Numbered from the stretch's first letter, positions 24,837 through 33,132 are shown. The stretch is DNA of 64,000 nt from an uncultured Prevotellaceae bacterium (GCA_902800435.1 CADCEQ010000022.1:5899-69898), one strand, 5' to 3'. The notes: generated by a model from the letters alone, not told the origin. A program made the numbers and translations.

Positions 24837-27800
24837 TTACTTCTCTAATTCATAATCAACAGGACGATGGGCATACTGGGCAATCTCGGTAGCCACTTCC
24901 TCGTTCTCCTCCTCGTTCTCGAACTTCATCGGGCTAAACTTCTCCTGGAGGCTCTGGAAGAGTGTGAACAGCGTCGGGACGACGAAAATCTGGCAGAGCG
25001 TACCGATGAGCATACCGCCGACGGCGGCAGCACCGAGCGTCTGGTTACCGTTCTTGCCTACGCCCGATGCGAACATCAGCGGCAGCAGACCGACAACCAT
25101 AGCCAGCGACGTCATCAGGATAGGACGCAGACGGGCGGCAGCACCCAGCACGGCCGACCACGAGACGGCCATACCCAGACGGCGGCGCTCAAGGGCGAAC
25201 TGCACAATCAGGATGGCGTTCTTGGCCAGCAGACCAATCAGCATGATGAGCGAAATCTGCATGTAGATGTCGTTGGCATGGCCGAAGAGCATCGTGAACA
25301 GGAAGCAGCCTGCCAGTCCGAACGGCACGGAGAGCACCACAGCCAGCGGCAGGATGTACGACTCGTACTGTGCCGACAGGATGAGGTAGATGAAGATGAA
25401 GCAGAGCACGAAAATCAGCGCCGTCGAGTTCGAGGCCTTGGCCTCCTCACGCGTCAGACCTTGATAGTCGTAGCTGTAGCCCACGGGCAGCACCTCGTCG
25501 GCCACCTCCTGGGCGGCCTTGATGGCCTCACCGGTGGAGTAGCCGTCGGCGACGGTTCCCGTCACGTTGATACTGGTGAAGAGGTTGAAGCGGGTGATGT
25601 TCGTCGGACCGTAGACGCGCTCAAGGTTGCAGAACTCCTGGACGGGCGACATGCCCTTCGGCGTGCGCACATAGACGCTGTTCAGCGACTCGGGCGTCAT
25701 GCGGGTCTCGGGCGAGCCCTGCACCATAACGCGGTAGAGCTTACCGTAGGCGTTGAAGTTCGAGGCGTAGAGTCCGCCGTAGTAGCCCTGCAGCGTTCCG
25801 AGCACCGTCTGGGGCGATATGCCCGCCTGCTTACACTTGGCCACGTCGACGTGGATCATGTACTGCGGGTAGCTGGGGTTATACGATGTCTGTGCCATCT
25901 GGAACTCCGGGCGCTTGTTCAGTCCGGCGATGAACTCCTTGGTGACGTCGAAGAACCTGTTGAGCGAGCCGCCCGTACGGTCCTGCATCACGATCGACAC
26001 ACCCGAGTTGGCCGAGAAGCCGGGAATCATAGGCGGCGAGAAGGCCAGGATGGAGGCATCCTTGATGTGGGCCGTCTTGATGAATATCTGTGCGACGACG
26101 CCATTGGCCTCCATCGGGTTCAGGAAGAAGCGGTAGATACCGTCGCCCTGCCACAGTCCGCTGAGCTTCCACCAGAAGCCTTTCTGGCGCTCCTTGAACG
26201 GCTTCAGCTTCAGGATGAACGTTGCCTGGTCGGAACCGGCACCGGCTATGAAGTTGTAGCCCTGAATCTGCTCACGGCTCTGGATGGCGGGGTCGGCAGC
26301 CAGTATTGAGTCCACCTCATTGATAATCTGGCGGGTGCGGGCCACCGACGTTGCCGGCGGCATGCTGATGGTACAGAACAGCGTACCGGTATCCTCGTCG
26401 GGCACCAGTCCGGTCTTCGTGGTCAGCATGGTTGCTGCCAGCACCGCAATACCGACGACGACGGCAATACCGATGGCTATCGGCTTGCGCACCAGCTTCT
26501 CGACGGCCCGCTTATACTTGCCCAGCACCGACTCGTAGGCCGTGTTGAACGAGGCGTGGAATCGGTCGATGCGCGACATCTTGCGCTCGTGGCCCTCCTT
26601 GTCGTGCGGCTTCAGGAAGATGGCACACAGGGCTGGCGACAGCGTCAGGGCGTTCAGGGCCGAGATGAAGATCGAGACGGCCATAGTCACACCGAACTCA
26701 CGGTAGAACGTACCCGTCGTGCCGCCGATGAACGACACGGGGATGAACACCGAGGCCATCACCAGCGTAATCGATATGATGGCACCCGAAATCTCGTTCA
26801 TGGCGTCGATACTTGCCGTCAGCGTCGACTTGTAGCCCTGGTCGAGCTTGGCGTGCACGGCCTCGACCACCACGATGGCATCGTCGACCACGATGGCAAT
26901 AGCCAGCAGCAGGGCCGACAGCGTCAGCAGGTTGATGGAGAAGCCGAAGACGTTCAGGAAGAAGAACGTACCAATCAGTGACACCGGCACGGCAATCAGC
27001 GGGATGAGCGTCGAGCGCCAGTCCTGCAGGAACACGTAGATGACGATGAACACCAGCACCAGCGTGAACAGCAGCGTGAACACCACCTCCTCGATAGAGG
27101 CGTAGAGGAACTCCGTCACGTCGTAGTTGATCTTATAGAACATGCCCGGCGGGAAAAGCTTGGCCTGCTCCTCGAGCTCGGCCTTCACCTGCTTGGCTAT
27201 CTCGTTGGCGTTCGAGCCGGCCACCTGCTGCACCATACCCATCACCGACGGGATGTTGTTGTTCTTCATCGACACCGTGTACTGCAGTCCGCCGAGCTCA
27301 ATCTTCGCCACGTCCCTCAACTTTAGCGTCTGGCCGTTGGCGTCGCTCGATATGATGATGTTGCCGAACTCCTCCTCGGTCTTCAGGCGGCCGGTGTAGC
27401 GCATGGCGTACTCATAGGCCACGTCCGACTCCTGTCCGAAGTTACCCGGGGCGGCCTCGATGTTCTGCTCGGCCAGCACGGCGCTGATGTCCGAGGGCAT
27501 CAGGTTGTACTGCTTCATCACCTCGGGCTTCAGCCAGATACGCATCGAGTAGGTCTTCACACCCGGCGACTGCACGTCGCCCACACCCTGAATACGCTTC
27601 ACGGCGGGAATGATGTTGATGTTGTTATAGTTCGTCAGGAACTCGTCGTCGTAGCGGCCGTCACTCGTCAGCGTGAACATCATCACCTGCGACGTCTGGC
27701 GTTTCATGACGGTCACGCCGATGCGCGTCACCTCAGCCGGCAGCAGGGCCTGCGCCTGCTGCACGCGGTTCTGCACGTTGACAGCACACATATCGGCGTT

Positions 27801-28094
27801 CAGTCCCTGGCGGAACAGAATGGAGAGGCTGGCAGAGCCTGACGATGCCGTCGACGAGATGTAGTCCATTCCCTCCACACCGTTGATACTCTCCTCGAGC
27901 GGCGTGATGACGGAGTTCTTTACCGTCTCGGCATCGGCACCTGGATAGCTGGTGAACACCACGACCGTAGGCGGTGCGATGTCGGGGTACTGCTCAATAG
28001 GCAGCGACACCAGTCCGATGAAACCCAGCAGGACGATGAGAATGGAAATCACCGTCGACAGTACCGGGCGCTTAATAAAGTTTGTAAAAGTCAT
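24837..28094 (-). CDS. RND-family efflux pump, HAE1/AcrB type
   Basis: Inner-membrane proton-driven multidrug pump of 1085 aa with twelve predicted helices and two large periplasmic loops. The N-terminus FIKRPVLSTVISILIVLLG is typical of the family, and TM4 has the proton-relay pair in AIVVDDAIVVVEAV. Together with the adaptor (28569-29738) and channel (23444-24829) it forms a complete system. A four-helix-bundle gene inside inverted repeats is inserted between it and the adaptor gene. Substrates cannot be read from the sequence; proximity to the NRPS makes its product a candidate. Confidence 0.94.
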   Translation of the reverse strand: MTFTNFIKRPVLSTVISILIVLLGFIGLVSLPIEQYPDIAPPTVVVFTSYPGADAETVKNSVITPLEESINGVEGMDYISSTASSGSASLSILFRQGLNADMCAVNVQNRVQQAQALLPAEVTRIGVTVMKRQTSQVMMFTLTSDGRYDDEFLTNYNNINIIPAVKRIQGVGDVQSPGVKTYSMRIWLKPEVMKQYNLMPSDISAVLAEQNIEAAPGNFGQESDVAYEYAMRYTGRLKTEEEFGNIIISSDANGQTLKLRDVAKIELGGLQYTVSMKNNNIPSVMGMVQQVAGSNANEIAKQVKAELEEQAKLFPPGMFYKINYDVTEFLYASIEEVVFTLLFTLVLVFIVIYVFLQDWRSTLIPLIAVPVSLIGTFFFLNVFGFSINLLTLSALLLAIAIVVDDAIVVVEAVHAKLDQGYKSTLTASIDAMNEISGAIISITLVMASVFIPVSFIGGTTGTFYREFGVTMAVSIFISALNALTLSPALCAIFLKPHDKEGHERKMSRIDRFHASFNTAYESVLGKYKRAVEKLVRKPIAIGIAVVVGIAVLAATMLTTKTGLVPDEDTGTLFCTISMPPATSVARTRQIINEVDSILAADPAIQSREQIQGYNFIAGAGSDQATFILKLKPFKERQKGFWWKLSGLWQGDGIYRFFLNPMEANGVVAQIFIKTAHIKDASILAFSPPMIPGFSANSGVSIVMQDRTGGSLNRFFDVTKEFIAGLNKRPEFQMAQTSYNPSYPQYMIHVDVAKCKQAGISPQTVLGTLQGYYGGLYASNFNAYGKLYRVMVQGSPETRMTPESLNSVYVRTPKGMSPVQEFCNLERVYGPTNITRFNLFTSINVTGTVADGYSTGEAIKAAQEVADEVLPVGYSYDYQGLTREEAKASNSTALIFVLCFIFIYLILSAQYESYILPLAVVLSVPFGLAGCFLFTMLFGHANDIYMQISLIMLIGLLAKNAILIVQFALERRRLGMAVSWSAVLGAAARLRPILMTSLAMVVGLLPLMFASGVGKNGNQTLGAAAVGGMLIGTLCQIFVVPTLFTLFQSLQEKFSPMKFENEEENEEVATEIAQYAHRPVDYELEK

Positions 28095-28102
28095 ATTTCT
28101 TT

Positions 28103-28145
28103 AGGAGTTGTGGAGTAAGGAGTTGAGGAGTAAGTAGGATAGTCT
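28103..28145. repeat. Inverted-repeat arm next to the four-helix-bundle gene (3' side)
   Basis: Built of words like ggagtaaggagttg and ggagtaagtagg. It pairs with 28516-28562 in inverted orientation, best over the inner ~20 bp (ggagtaagtaggatagtct against its complement). A third related arm without a gene is at 34066-34105. Confidence 0.78.
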
Positions 28146-28147
28146 GG

Positions 28148-28516
28148 CTATAGCACATTCCTTTCTTTAATGCCTCGGTAATAGGCATTTAGCAACTTGC
28201 TCGTTTCCTCGATACTCGCATTCATATTATTATAAGTGTCTAAATTGATGTAGTTGAGATCGTAAGAGAGAAGTATATAATACCTGCATTCTTCAAGACT
28301 TCCTTGTGCAATGTTCAGGAAACGCAACTTGTCAGACATACCATCCTTGCGATAACCCTCTGCAATGTTAGCAGCTATAGATACTGCGGAACGCTGGAAC
28401 TGCGAACTGAGTCCAAAACGCTCATAGTCAGGAAAGCTCTTCGTGGTCTGATAGACACTAACGACAAAAGCGTGTGCCCTTTGCCATGCATATATTTCCT
28501 TGAAGCTCTGCGTCAT
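28148..28516 (-). CDS. Four-helix-bundle protein (23S rRNA intervening-sequence family)
   Basis: A 122-aa helical protein with the family signature FPDYERFGLSSQFQRSA, then AANIAEGYRK and the C-terminal helices around EECRYYILLSYDL. The family is known from open reading frames in 23S rRNA intervening sequences and is related to Avd, the accessory protein of diversity-generating retroelements; its molecular role is unclear. The gene is AT-rich and lies between inverted repeats in the gap between the efflux adaptor and pump genes. Taking out the repeat-bounded segment would leave only about 15 bp between those genes. No reverse transcriptase is nearby, so it is not a retroelement accessory gene. 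Confidence 0.9.
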   Translation of the reverse strand: MTQSFKEIYAWQRAHAFVVSVYQTTKSFPDYERFGLSSQFQRSAVSIAANIAEGYRKDGMSDKLRFLNIAQGSLEECRYYILLSYDLNYINLDTYNNMNASIEETSKLLNAYYRGIKERNVL

Positions 28517-28562
28517 AGTCTATTCTACTTACTCCCTTTACTACTTACTCCCTTTACTACTC
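28516..28562. repeat. Inverted-repeat arm next to the four-helix-bundle gene (5' side)
   Basis: Read on the minus strand it is two to three copies of gggagtaagtagtaaa ending at the start codon of the gene. Partner of 28103-28145. Confidence 0.78.
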
Positions 28563-28568
28563 AAATAA

Positions 28569-29738
28569 TCACTTTTTCATTGCGTTAACGATGTCGCCGG
28601 CAGTCATGGACTTGGCCTGCTCCTGAATCTTCTGCTGGTAGCGCTCAGGCGTGATGGGCACGATCTCCATCTGGTCAGAGAGCTTCGTGATGCCGTTGGT
28701 CACGTACTTGTCGCCCACCTTCAGGCCGTCGGTCACGACGTAGTTCTTGCCGTCGTTCTGCGGAGCCACCTTAATCTCGGTATACACCACCTTGTTGTCC
28801 TTGCCCAGCGTGTAGACGAACTTCTTGTTCTGCACCTCCATCACGCAGGCCTGCGGAATGACGATGGCCGACGAGTTGTGGTGGGGAATGACGATGGAGC
28901 CTGAGCCGCCGCTCTTCAGCAGGCGCTCGGGGTTGGGGAACACGGCAATCATCTGCACCGTACCCGTGGCAGCGTCGATGACGCCGCTCATCTTCGTCAC
29001 CTTACCCTCGTGGCCGTACATGGTGCCGTCGGCCAGCTGCAGCTGCACCGAGGGCAGGGCCGACAGGCCGTCGCCGCTCTTCGACATGTCGAGGGCGTCC
29101 TTCTCGGTCATCGAGAAATAGACCTCCATCGACGAGATGTTCGACACCGTGGTCAGCACCGAGGCAGCACTCACCAGCGCGCCCACCTTCAGCGGCAGCG
29201 TGCCCACCACACCGGCGGCGGGGCTCTTCACGTAGCAGAAGCTCAGCGTCTCCTTGGCAGAGGCCAGACCGGCCTGAGCCTGGGCCAGCTGGGCCTTCGC
29301 ACTCTCGTAGGCATTGGTAGCCGACTGCAGTTCGAAGTCGCCGATAACCTTGTTCTCATACAGTTTCTGCGAGTTCTCGTACGAGAGCTTCGACGTGTTG
29401 CAGGCGGCCTGCGCCGTGTTGACGGCAGCCTGCATCTGGCGCACCTGCGCCTGATACGTGGCGTTGTCGATGACGAAGAGCACCTGTCCCGCACCCACGT
29501 TCTGGCCTTCCTTCACATTGATGCGAGTAATGAATCCTGAAACTTTCGGCGAGATCTGCACGTCCTGCACACCCTTGATGGAGGCGGGATAGGTAGCCTG
29601 CGACGAGGCGCTGCTGGTACCTACCTCCAGTACGGGGTACTCGTTGTCACCGAATTCCGGGCGTCCGCCACCGCCGCCTCCACACGAGGCAAGCAGCAGC
29701 GCAGAGGCCGCAATCATTAAAAACTTGTTCCTTTTCAT
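28569..29738 (-). CDS. RND efflux periplasmic adaptor (membrane fusion protein)
   Basis: Links the inner-membrane pump to the outer-membrane channel; 389 aa. Lipoprotein signal MKRNKFLMIAASALLLASCGGG with Cys19 as the probable lipidation site. A biotinyl-lipoyl-like half-motif (GFITRINVKEGQNVGAGQVL region), a long alpha-helical hairpin (about 85-165) and beta-barrel domains follow in the AcrA/MexA order. It is the promoter-proximal gene of the efflux operon. Confidence 0.93.
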   Translation of the reverse strand: MKRNKFLMIAASALLLASCGGGGGGRPEFGDNEYPVLEVGTSSASSQATYPASIKGVQDVQISPKVSGFITRINVKEGQNVGAGQVLFVIDNATYQAQVRQMQAAVNTAQAACNTSKLSYENSQKLYENKVIGDFELQSATNAYESAKAQLAQAQAGLASAKETLSFCYVKSPAAGVVGTLPLKVGALVSAASVLTTVSNISSMEVYFSMTEKDALDMSKSGDGLSALPSVQLQLADGTMYGHEGKVTKMSGVIDAATGTVQMIAVFPNPERLLKSGGSGSIVIPHHNSSAIVIPQACVMEVQNKKFVYTLGKDNKVVYTEIKVAPQNDGKNYVVTDGLKVGDKYVTNGITKLSDQMEIVPITPERYQQKIQEQAKSMTAGDIVNAMKK

Positions 29739-29763
29739 AATGTCGTTTCTTTAAACTATTTAA

Positions 29764-29836
29764 TTTTTTACTCTTTTACTTTTTTACCTTTTGACTTTTT
29801 TACTCTTTTACCTTTTTACCCTTTTACTTTTACTTA
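29764..29836 (-). repeat. Tandem gtaaaag-type heptads in the efflux leader
   Basis: On the transcript strand the 5' untranslated region of the adaptor gene consists of about ten purine-rich words such as gtaaaaag, gtaaaag and gagtaaaa. It lies between the -7 box (29844-29851) and the start codon (29738). Confidence 0.7.
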
Positions 29837-29843
29837 CAGACTG

Positions 29844-29876
29844 CAAAGGTACAAAAAAGATGTATTACGCGCGTAA
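29844..29876 (-). promoter_or_regulatory. Efflux promoter with a palindromic operator candidate
   Basis: The -7 box TACCTTTG is at 29851-29844 on the minus strand. A perfect 12-bp palindrome, TTACGCGCGTAA (29865-29876), covers about the -22 to -33 region, where a repressor would block the promoter. No regulator gene is adjacent. Confidence 0.55.
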
Positions 29877-30007
29877 CTCTTTATAACTTTTTTGCACTTT
29901 ATGACGATTTTTCGGGGAAACGCCTGTTATCGCCATACCTTGACTGAACACGAAAACACGAATTCTTTTGGCACGGAATAACACGGCCTTTTATCAAAGG
30001 ACGCGGC

Positions 30008-30028
30008 AATTCCCCTCCGAGGGGAATT
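30008..30028. repeat. Short perfect palindrome (aattcccctc..gaggggaatt)
   Basis: A 21-base hairpin beside a copy of the GC-rich palindromic repeat at 30040-30084. Confidence 0.55.
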
Positions 30029-30039
30029 TCGTGCGGGGG

Positions 30040-30084
30040 ATTCCTCCCCTGAGTCAGGGGAGGTTAGGAGGGGTCTGAACAAGG
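30040..30084 (-). repeat. GC-rich palindromic repeat, copy 1
   Basis: Reverse-oriented copy of a repeat with the order ccttgttcagac, cctcccctagcccctcc, tgactca, ggaggggaaat. Other copies are at 32962-33005, 33286-33396 and 33889-33934, and related ones lie inside rsgA and the CCA-adding enzyme gene. Confidence 0.75.
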
Positions 30085-30110
30085 TCAAGAAACATTCTTC
30101 TAAGGCAAGG

Positions 30111-30479
30111 ACTTCTGAACCTTAAATCGACAACTATCAGACACGAAATCGCTTGTCAAAAGAAAAGATTTGTGTGCAATGCGTGAAGATTTAAGGTCCC
30201 AAGGAGTTCTGAACCATAAATTCCACACAAAATCAGACACGGAATCGCTTGTCAAAAAAGATTTGTCTGCAATGCGTGAAGATTTACGGTCCCAGGACTC
30301 CTGAACCATAAATCCACACATAATCAGACACGAAATCGCTTGGCAAGAAAAAGATTTGTGTGCGATGCGTGAAGATTTAAGGTCTCAGGACTTCTGAACC
30401 ATAAATCCACACAAAATCAGACACGAAATCGCTTGTCAAAGTAAAGATTTGTGTGCAATGCGTGAAGATTTAAGGTCCC
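30111..30479. repeat. Tandem array of four ~91-bp palindromic units
   Basis: Units at 30111-30200, 30203-30293, 30295-30386 and 30388-30479. Each begins ttctgaacc(a/t)taaatc and ends gatttaaggtccc, and its halves are imperfect inverted repeats about 38 bp long. The arms match those bordering the GxxExxY gene at 5560-6065. Units abut directly with no unique spacers, so this is not a CRISPR. No credible protein is encoded. Confidence 0.85.
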
Positions 30480-30493
30480 TCCTGACTCACAGA

Positions 30494-30515
30494 TTCTTCA
30501 CTCTTCACTTTTCAC
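30494..30515. repeat. gtgaaaagtgaagagtgaa word repeat, second site
   Basis: Same words as at 975-1001 by the rsgA start. Here they cover the end of the gene remnant at 30505-30657. Confidence 0.6.
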
Positions 30516-30657
30516 AAAGGGACTTTTTTGTGTACGTGGCGATGTACAGGCACTCGGTTTTCGTGAGAGAGTAGCAGGGGCGAAGCTCGCCTTTCTGGTC
30601 GCGGTATTCAACCAAGGAAAATTTTCCTCCGTTGACTCTCGCCCATGCAGGCTCCAT
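30505..30657 (-). pseudogene. Remnant resembling a phage Rha/antirepressor-type protein
   Basis: A 50-codon reading frame starting MEPAWARVNGGKFSL and continuing through YRDQKGELRPCYSLTKTECL to an early stop in a repeat. The piece around RPCYSLTKTECLYIAT resembles the middle of Rha-type phage regulatory proteins as I remember them (moderate confidence). It is far shorter than such proteins and lies between repeats, so it is probably a truncated leftover. A shorter diverged piece with PAWAKLQEGKFSL occurs on the minus strand at about 33730-33772. Confidence 0.45.
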
Positions 30658-30700
30658 CTTTCAGATGGTTTCACTATTTCCGTTGCCAAACACTGAGTAT

Positions 30701-30785
30701 TGAACCATAAATCCACGCAAAATCAGACACGAAATCGCTTGTCAAAGAAAAGATTTGTGTGCGATGTGTGAAGATTTAGGGTCCC
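30701..30785. repeat. ~90-bp palindromic unit, copy 5
   Basis: Begins tgaaccataaatccacgc and ends gatttagggtccc. It directly precedes copy 6, making a tandem pair. Confidence 0.8.
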
Positions 30786-30786
30786 A

Positions 30787-30878
30787 GGACTTCTGAACCT
30801 TAAATCCACGCAAAATCAGACACGAAATCGCTTGTCAAAGAAAAGATTTGTGTGCAATGCGTGAAGATTTAAGGTCCC
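30787..30878. repeat. ~90-bp palindromic unit, copy 6
   Basis: Begins ggacttctgaaccttaaatc and ends gatttaaggtccc. This copy has the outer bases gaaccttaaat identical to the left arm of the GxxExxY element. Confidence 0.82.
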
Positions 30879-30893
30879 AAGTCTTCTGACAGC

Positions 30894-30926
30894 AAAAACC
30901 CCCGCGGGCTTCGCAGCCGGCAGGGG
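30894..30926 (-). terminator. Rho-independent terminator for the LRR gene
   Basis: On the minus strand a GC-rich hairpin (cccctgccggct, gcga, agcccgcggggg) is followed by TTTTT. It lies 80 bp past the LRR gene. A second hairpin, cgttatcaat/attgataacg (30962-30985), lies between and has a T-rich stretch further on. Confidence 0.7.
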
Positions 30927-31005
30927 AAAAATAAAAAACTTAAAAATCCATGAACATTTGTCGTTATCAATCGCCATTGATAACGGTTAGTATGTGGGAT
31001 GTCCG

Positions 31006-32688
31006 TCACTCCGTCAGCAACTTGATCAGCTGCGTCAGGTCCTGAATGTCGACCACGCCGTCGTCGACCACGTCGGCCGATTCCTCGTCGAACCACGAGT
31101 CGGGCGCCAGCCGGCCGAGAATATAGTCGCTGATGGTCTCCACGTCGGCTGCCGTCACCTCGCCGTCACCGTTCGCGTCGGCGGGAACTGATTCGCCGAG
31201 GTAGTCCACCCACTTCTCTGTTGCCTCGTCGTACTTGTTGACTTTCCAGCCTTTGCCTGTAGCGACCGCCACCTGCTGCGGAGTCATCAGGTTACCATCT
31301 GGTTCTTGGTAAACACGCATTTCAGCATCCGTTATATCGCCTGGCAGGCTTTCGACCAGCGCAGTCATTTCCGCCCCTCGAATCTGGTTTTGGTGGCAAT
31401 CCAGCAGTTTGAGTGCTATGTTTTTTGACACGTCTAGGGTGGTCAGTTTATTATCTTCACAATAAAGATACTCCAAAGCCGAACAGTCAGACACACTAAA
31501 CGTGGTGAGTTGGTTATTGGAGCAAAAAAGATATCTCAATGCTGTACAACCCGACACATCAAGCGATGTCAGCTGATTATTTATACAAGTTAAATCTCTC
31601 AATGCCGTGCAACCAGATAGGTCAATTTCTTTTATCGATAAAGAAGGGCAGTTTAAATGAATCAATGCCGTGCAACCAGAAGCCTTTAGTGTGATTAACT
31701 GTTTATCGTCAACCATCAGATTTTCTAACAACGTGCCTGATACGTCTATTGAGGTGAATTTGCAGCCTAGGCAATCTAGACGTTCCAGTTTAGAGTTTTT
31801 CGAGAGATTTAGTTCTGTCAATGAAGCACCTTCACAATTTAGATATGTTAATTCCGTGTTATTCGATAAATCCAGTGTTTCCAGCTGTTTGATGCCGCAA
31901 AACAAGATTGACAATTTCGTATTGTTAGAAACATCAAGTTCTGTCATAGGATTAACATTGCACTCCAAATCTGTAAGTTCAATATTGTAAGAAACGTCCA
32001 ATTCTTTTATTTGATTTCCATAACACCAAAGTGTTGTCAGTGCAGTGTTCTTCGACACGTCAAGCTCGGTCAGCTGGTTGTTGTAGCAATTCAGTTTTTC
32101 CAGCTTCGTAAAGTACTCAACGCCCTTGAGGCTGGCAATTCCCTTCTCGCTTACAGCAATCTCCTTGACGGCATTAGCCTCCGCCTCCGTGAGGCGGCCT
32201 TTATTGTTGATGTTCTTGTCGAAATTCTCACTAACGTACGTGCGGAAGGTTTCGTCGGTGAAGTTTGTCTTGTTTATAGTTACTGAGATGTTCAGAGCTA
32301 TATAAGCATAGGTACCCGTTATACCGGCTTCCGCCAGCAGCCGCATATCTGTCTTACTAAGCGATATCGGCTTGATGTTATACTCCCATGTCACGTCAGT
32401 TGGTACGACCACCGTGCCAAGGTTGAGTTTGCCATTACCAATAGAGAACAACGTCTTTTCGTCTTGAAAGAACATGTCGGTATTATCAAGCAAATTTGCC
32501 TTTACTGTGAGCTCCGCTTTTTTGGCGATGAACTTCGCAACGATAATCTGTTCTTTTGTAAGTTTCTCGCCAGAATACATTTCCAGCGTCAAGGTTGGTT
32601 TCGTGTCGATTGGATCAATCTTTTGCGCCTTAGCCCCGGTAACGACGGCGAGGAGCGCGATGAGTAAAATGAATAATCGCTTTTCCAT
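31006..32688 (-). CDS. Secreted leucine-rich-repeat protein with C-terminal dockerin-like repeats
   Basis: A 560-aa secreted protein starting MEKRLFILLIALLAVVTGAKA (signal peptide). About residues 175-435 form twelve or so LRR units of 20-22 residues with the pattern LxxLxCxxNxLTxLDVSxNTAL, as in many Bacteroidota surface LRR proteins. The last 60 residues hold two EF-hand-like stretches (DANGDGEVTAADVETISDYI and a weaker VDDGVVDIQDLTQLI). The ATG at 32688 was chosen because the promoter (-7 TATCTTTG, 32722-32729) overlaps the longer in-frame start at 32724. The repeat part is more AT-rich than neighbouring genes. The ligand is unknown. The gene stands alone among dense intergenic repeats. 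Confidence 0.85.
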   Translation of the reverse strand: MEKRLFILLIALLAVVTGAKAQKIDPIDTKPTLTLEMYSGEKLTKEQIIVAKFIAKKAELTVKANLLDNTDMFFQDEKTLFSIGNGKLNLGTVVVPTDVTWEYNIKPISLSKTDMRLLAEAGITGTYAYIALNISVTINKTNFTDETFRTYVSENFDKNINNKGRLTEAEANAVKEIAVSEKGIASLKGVEYFTKLEKLNCYNNQLTELDVSKNTALTTLWCYGNQIKELDVSYNIELTDLECNVNPMTELDVSNNTKLSILFCGIKQLETLDLSNNTELTYLNCEGASLTELNLSKNSKLERLDCLGCKFTSIDVSGTLLENLMVDDKQLITLKASGCTALIHLNCPSLSIKEIDLSGCTALRDLTCINNQLTSLDVSGCTALRYLFCSNNQLTTFSVSDCSALEYLYCEDNKLTTLDVSKNIALKLLDCHQNQIRGAEMTALVESLPGDITDAEMRVYQEPDGNLMTPQQVAVATGKGWKVNKYDEATEKWVDYLGESVPADANGDGEVTAADVETISDYILGRLAPDSWFDEESADVVDDGVVDIQDLTQLIKLLTE

Positions 32689-32721
32689 AATTGTTCTAAG
32701 TTTTTTGTTTATTAATTTTTG

Positions 32722-32729
32722 CAAAGATA
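32722..32729 (-). promoter_or_regulatory. -7 box (TATCTTTG) for the LRR gene
   Basis: Minus-strand -7 element 34 bp upstream of the ATG at 32688; decides the start choice. Confidence 0.65.
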
Positions 32730-32823
32730 CGAAAAATCCGCGAAAGATGGTTCTCTGGCGGCGTTAAAAAGTTCTAAAACGCGGAACATTGGCTACGATT
32801 TTCGCTGAGCGGCGCAGTAAACA

Positions 32824-32914
32824 GGACTTCTGAACCATAAATCAGCAGCAATCTGGCACGAAATCGCTTGGCAAGAAAAAGATTTGTGTGCGATGCGTGA
32901 GGATTTAGGGTCCC
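32824..32914. repeat. ~90-bp palindromic unit, copy 7
   Basis: Begins ggacttctgaaccataaatc and ends gatttagggtccc. More diverged in the left half (cagcagcaatctggcacg). Confidence 0.75.
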
Positions 32915-32915
32915 A

Positions 32916-33005
32916 GCGCAAATTTGCGCCCGCATCCAGTGCAGCCAGCCCTGCTCATGCGCTTGTTCAGACCTCCCCTCGCCCCTCCTGAATCGGGAGG
33001 GGAAA
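32916..33005. repeat. Composite repeat: gcgcaaatttgcgc palindrome plus GC-rich palindrome (copy 2)
   Basis: The 14-bp perfect palindrome (32916-32929), a shared tccagtgcagccagccc stretch and the GC-rich palindrome (32962-33005) recur in the same order at 33237-33396. Confidence 0.7.
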
Positions 33006-33132
33006 ATGGAGCATGTGGGTGAGGCACGGTAACCAATGAAAAATTGCATCCGTTAAGCAGTACTCTGGGTACGCAACCAATCCAAATCTGGTTCGGTTGA
33101 ACTTTGCTCTTTGGGAGGATTGCCCGTCGACT

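Noticed and set aside
28148..28516. Diversity-generating retroelement accessory gene (Avd)
   Set aside because: Same fold family, but no reverse transcriptase, template repeat or variable repeat nearby.
30100..30321. Small proteins encoded in the palindromic array
   Set aside because: Each frame merely translates two repeat units and has no homology or start signal.
30111..30479. CRISPR array
   Set aside because: The units are ~90-bp palindromes that abut directly; there are no unique spacers of constant length and no cas genes.
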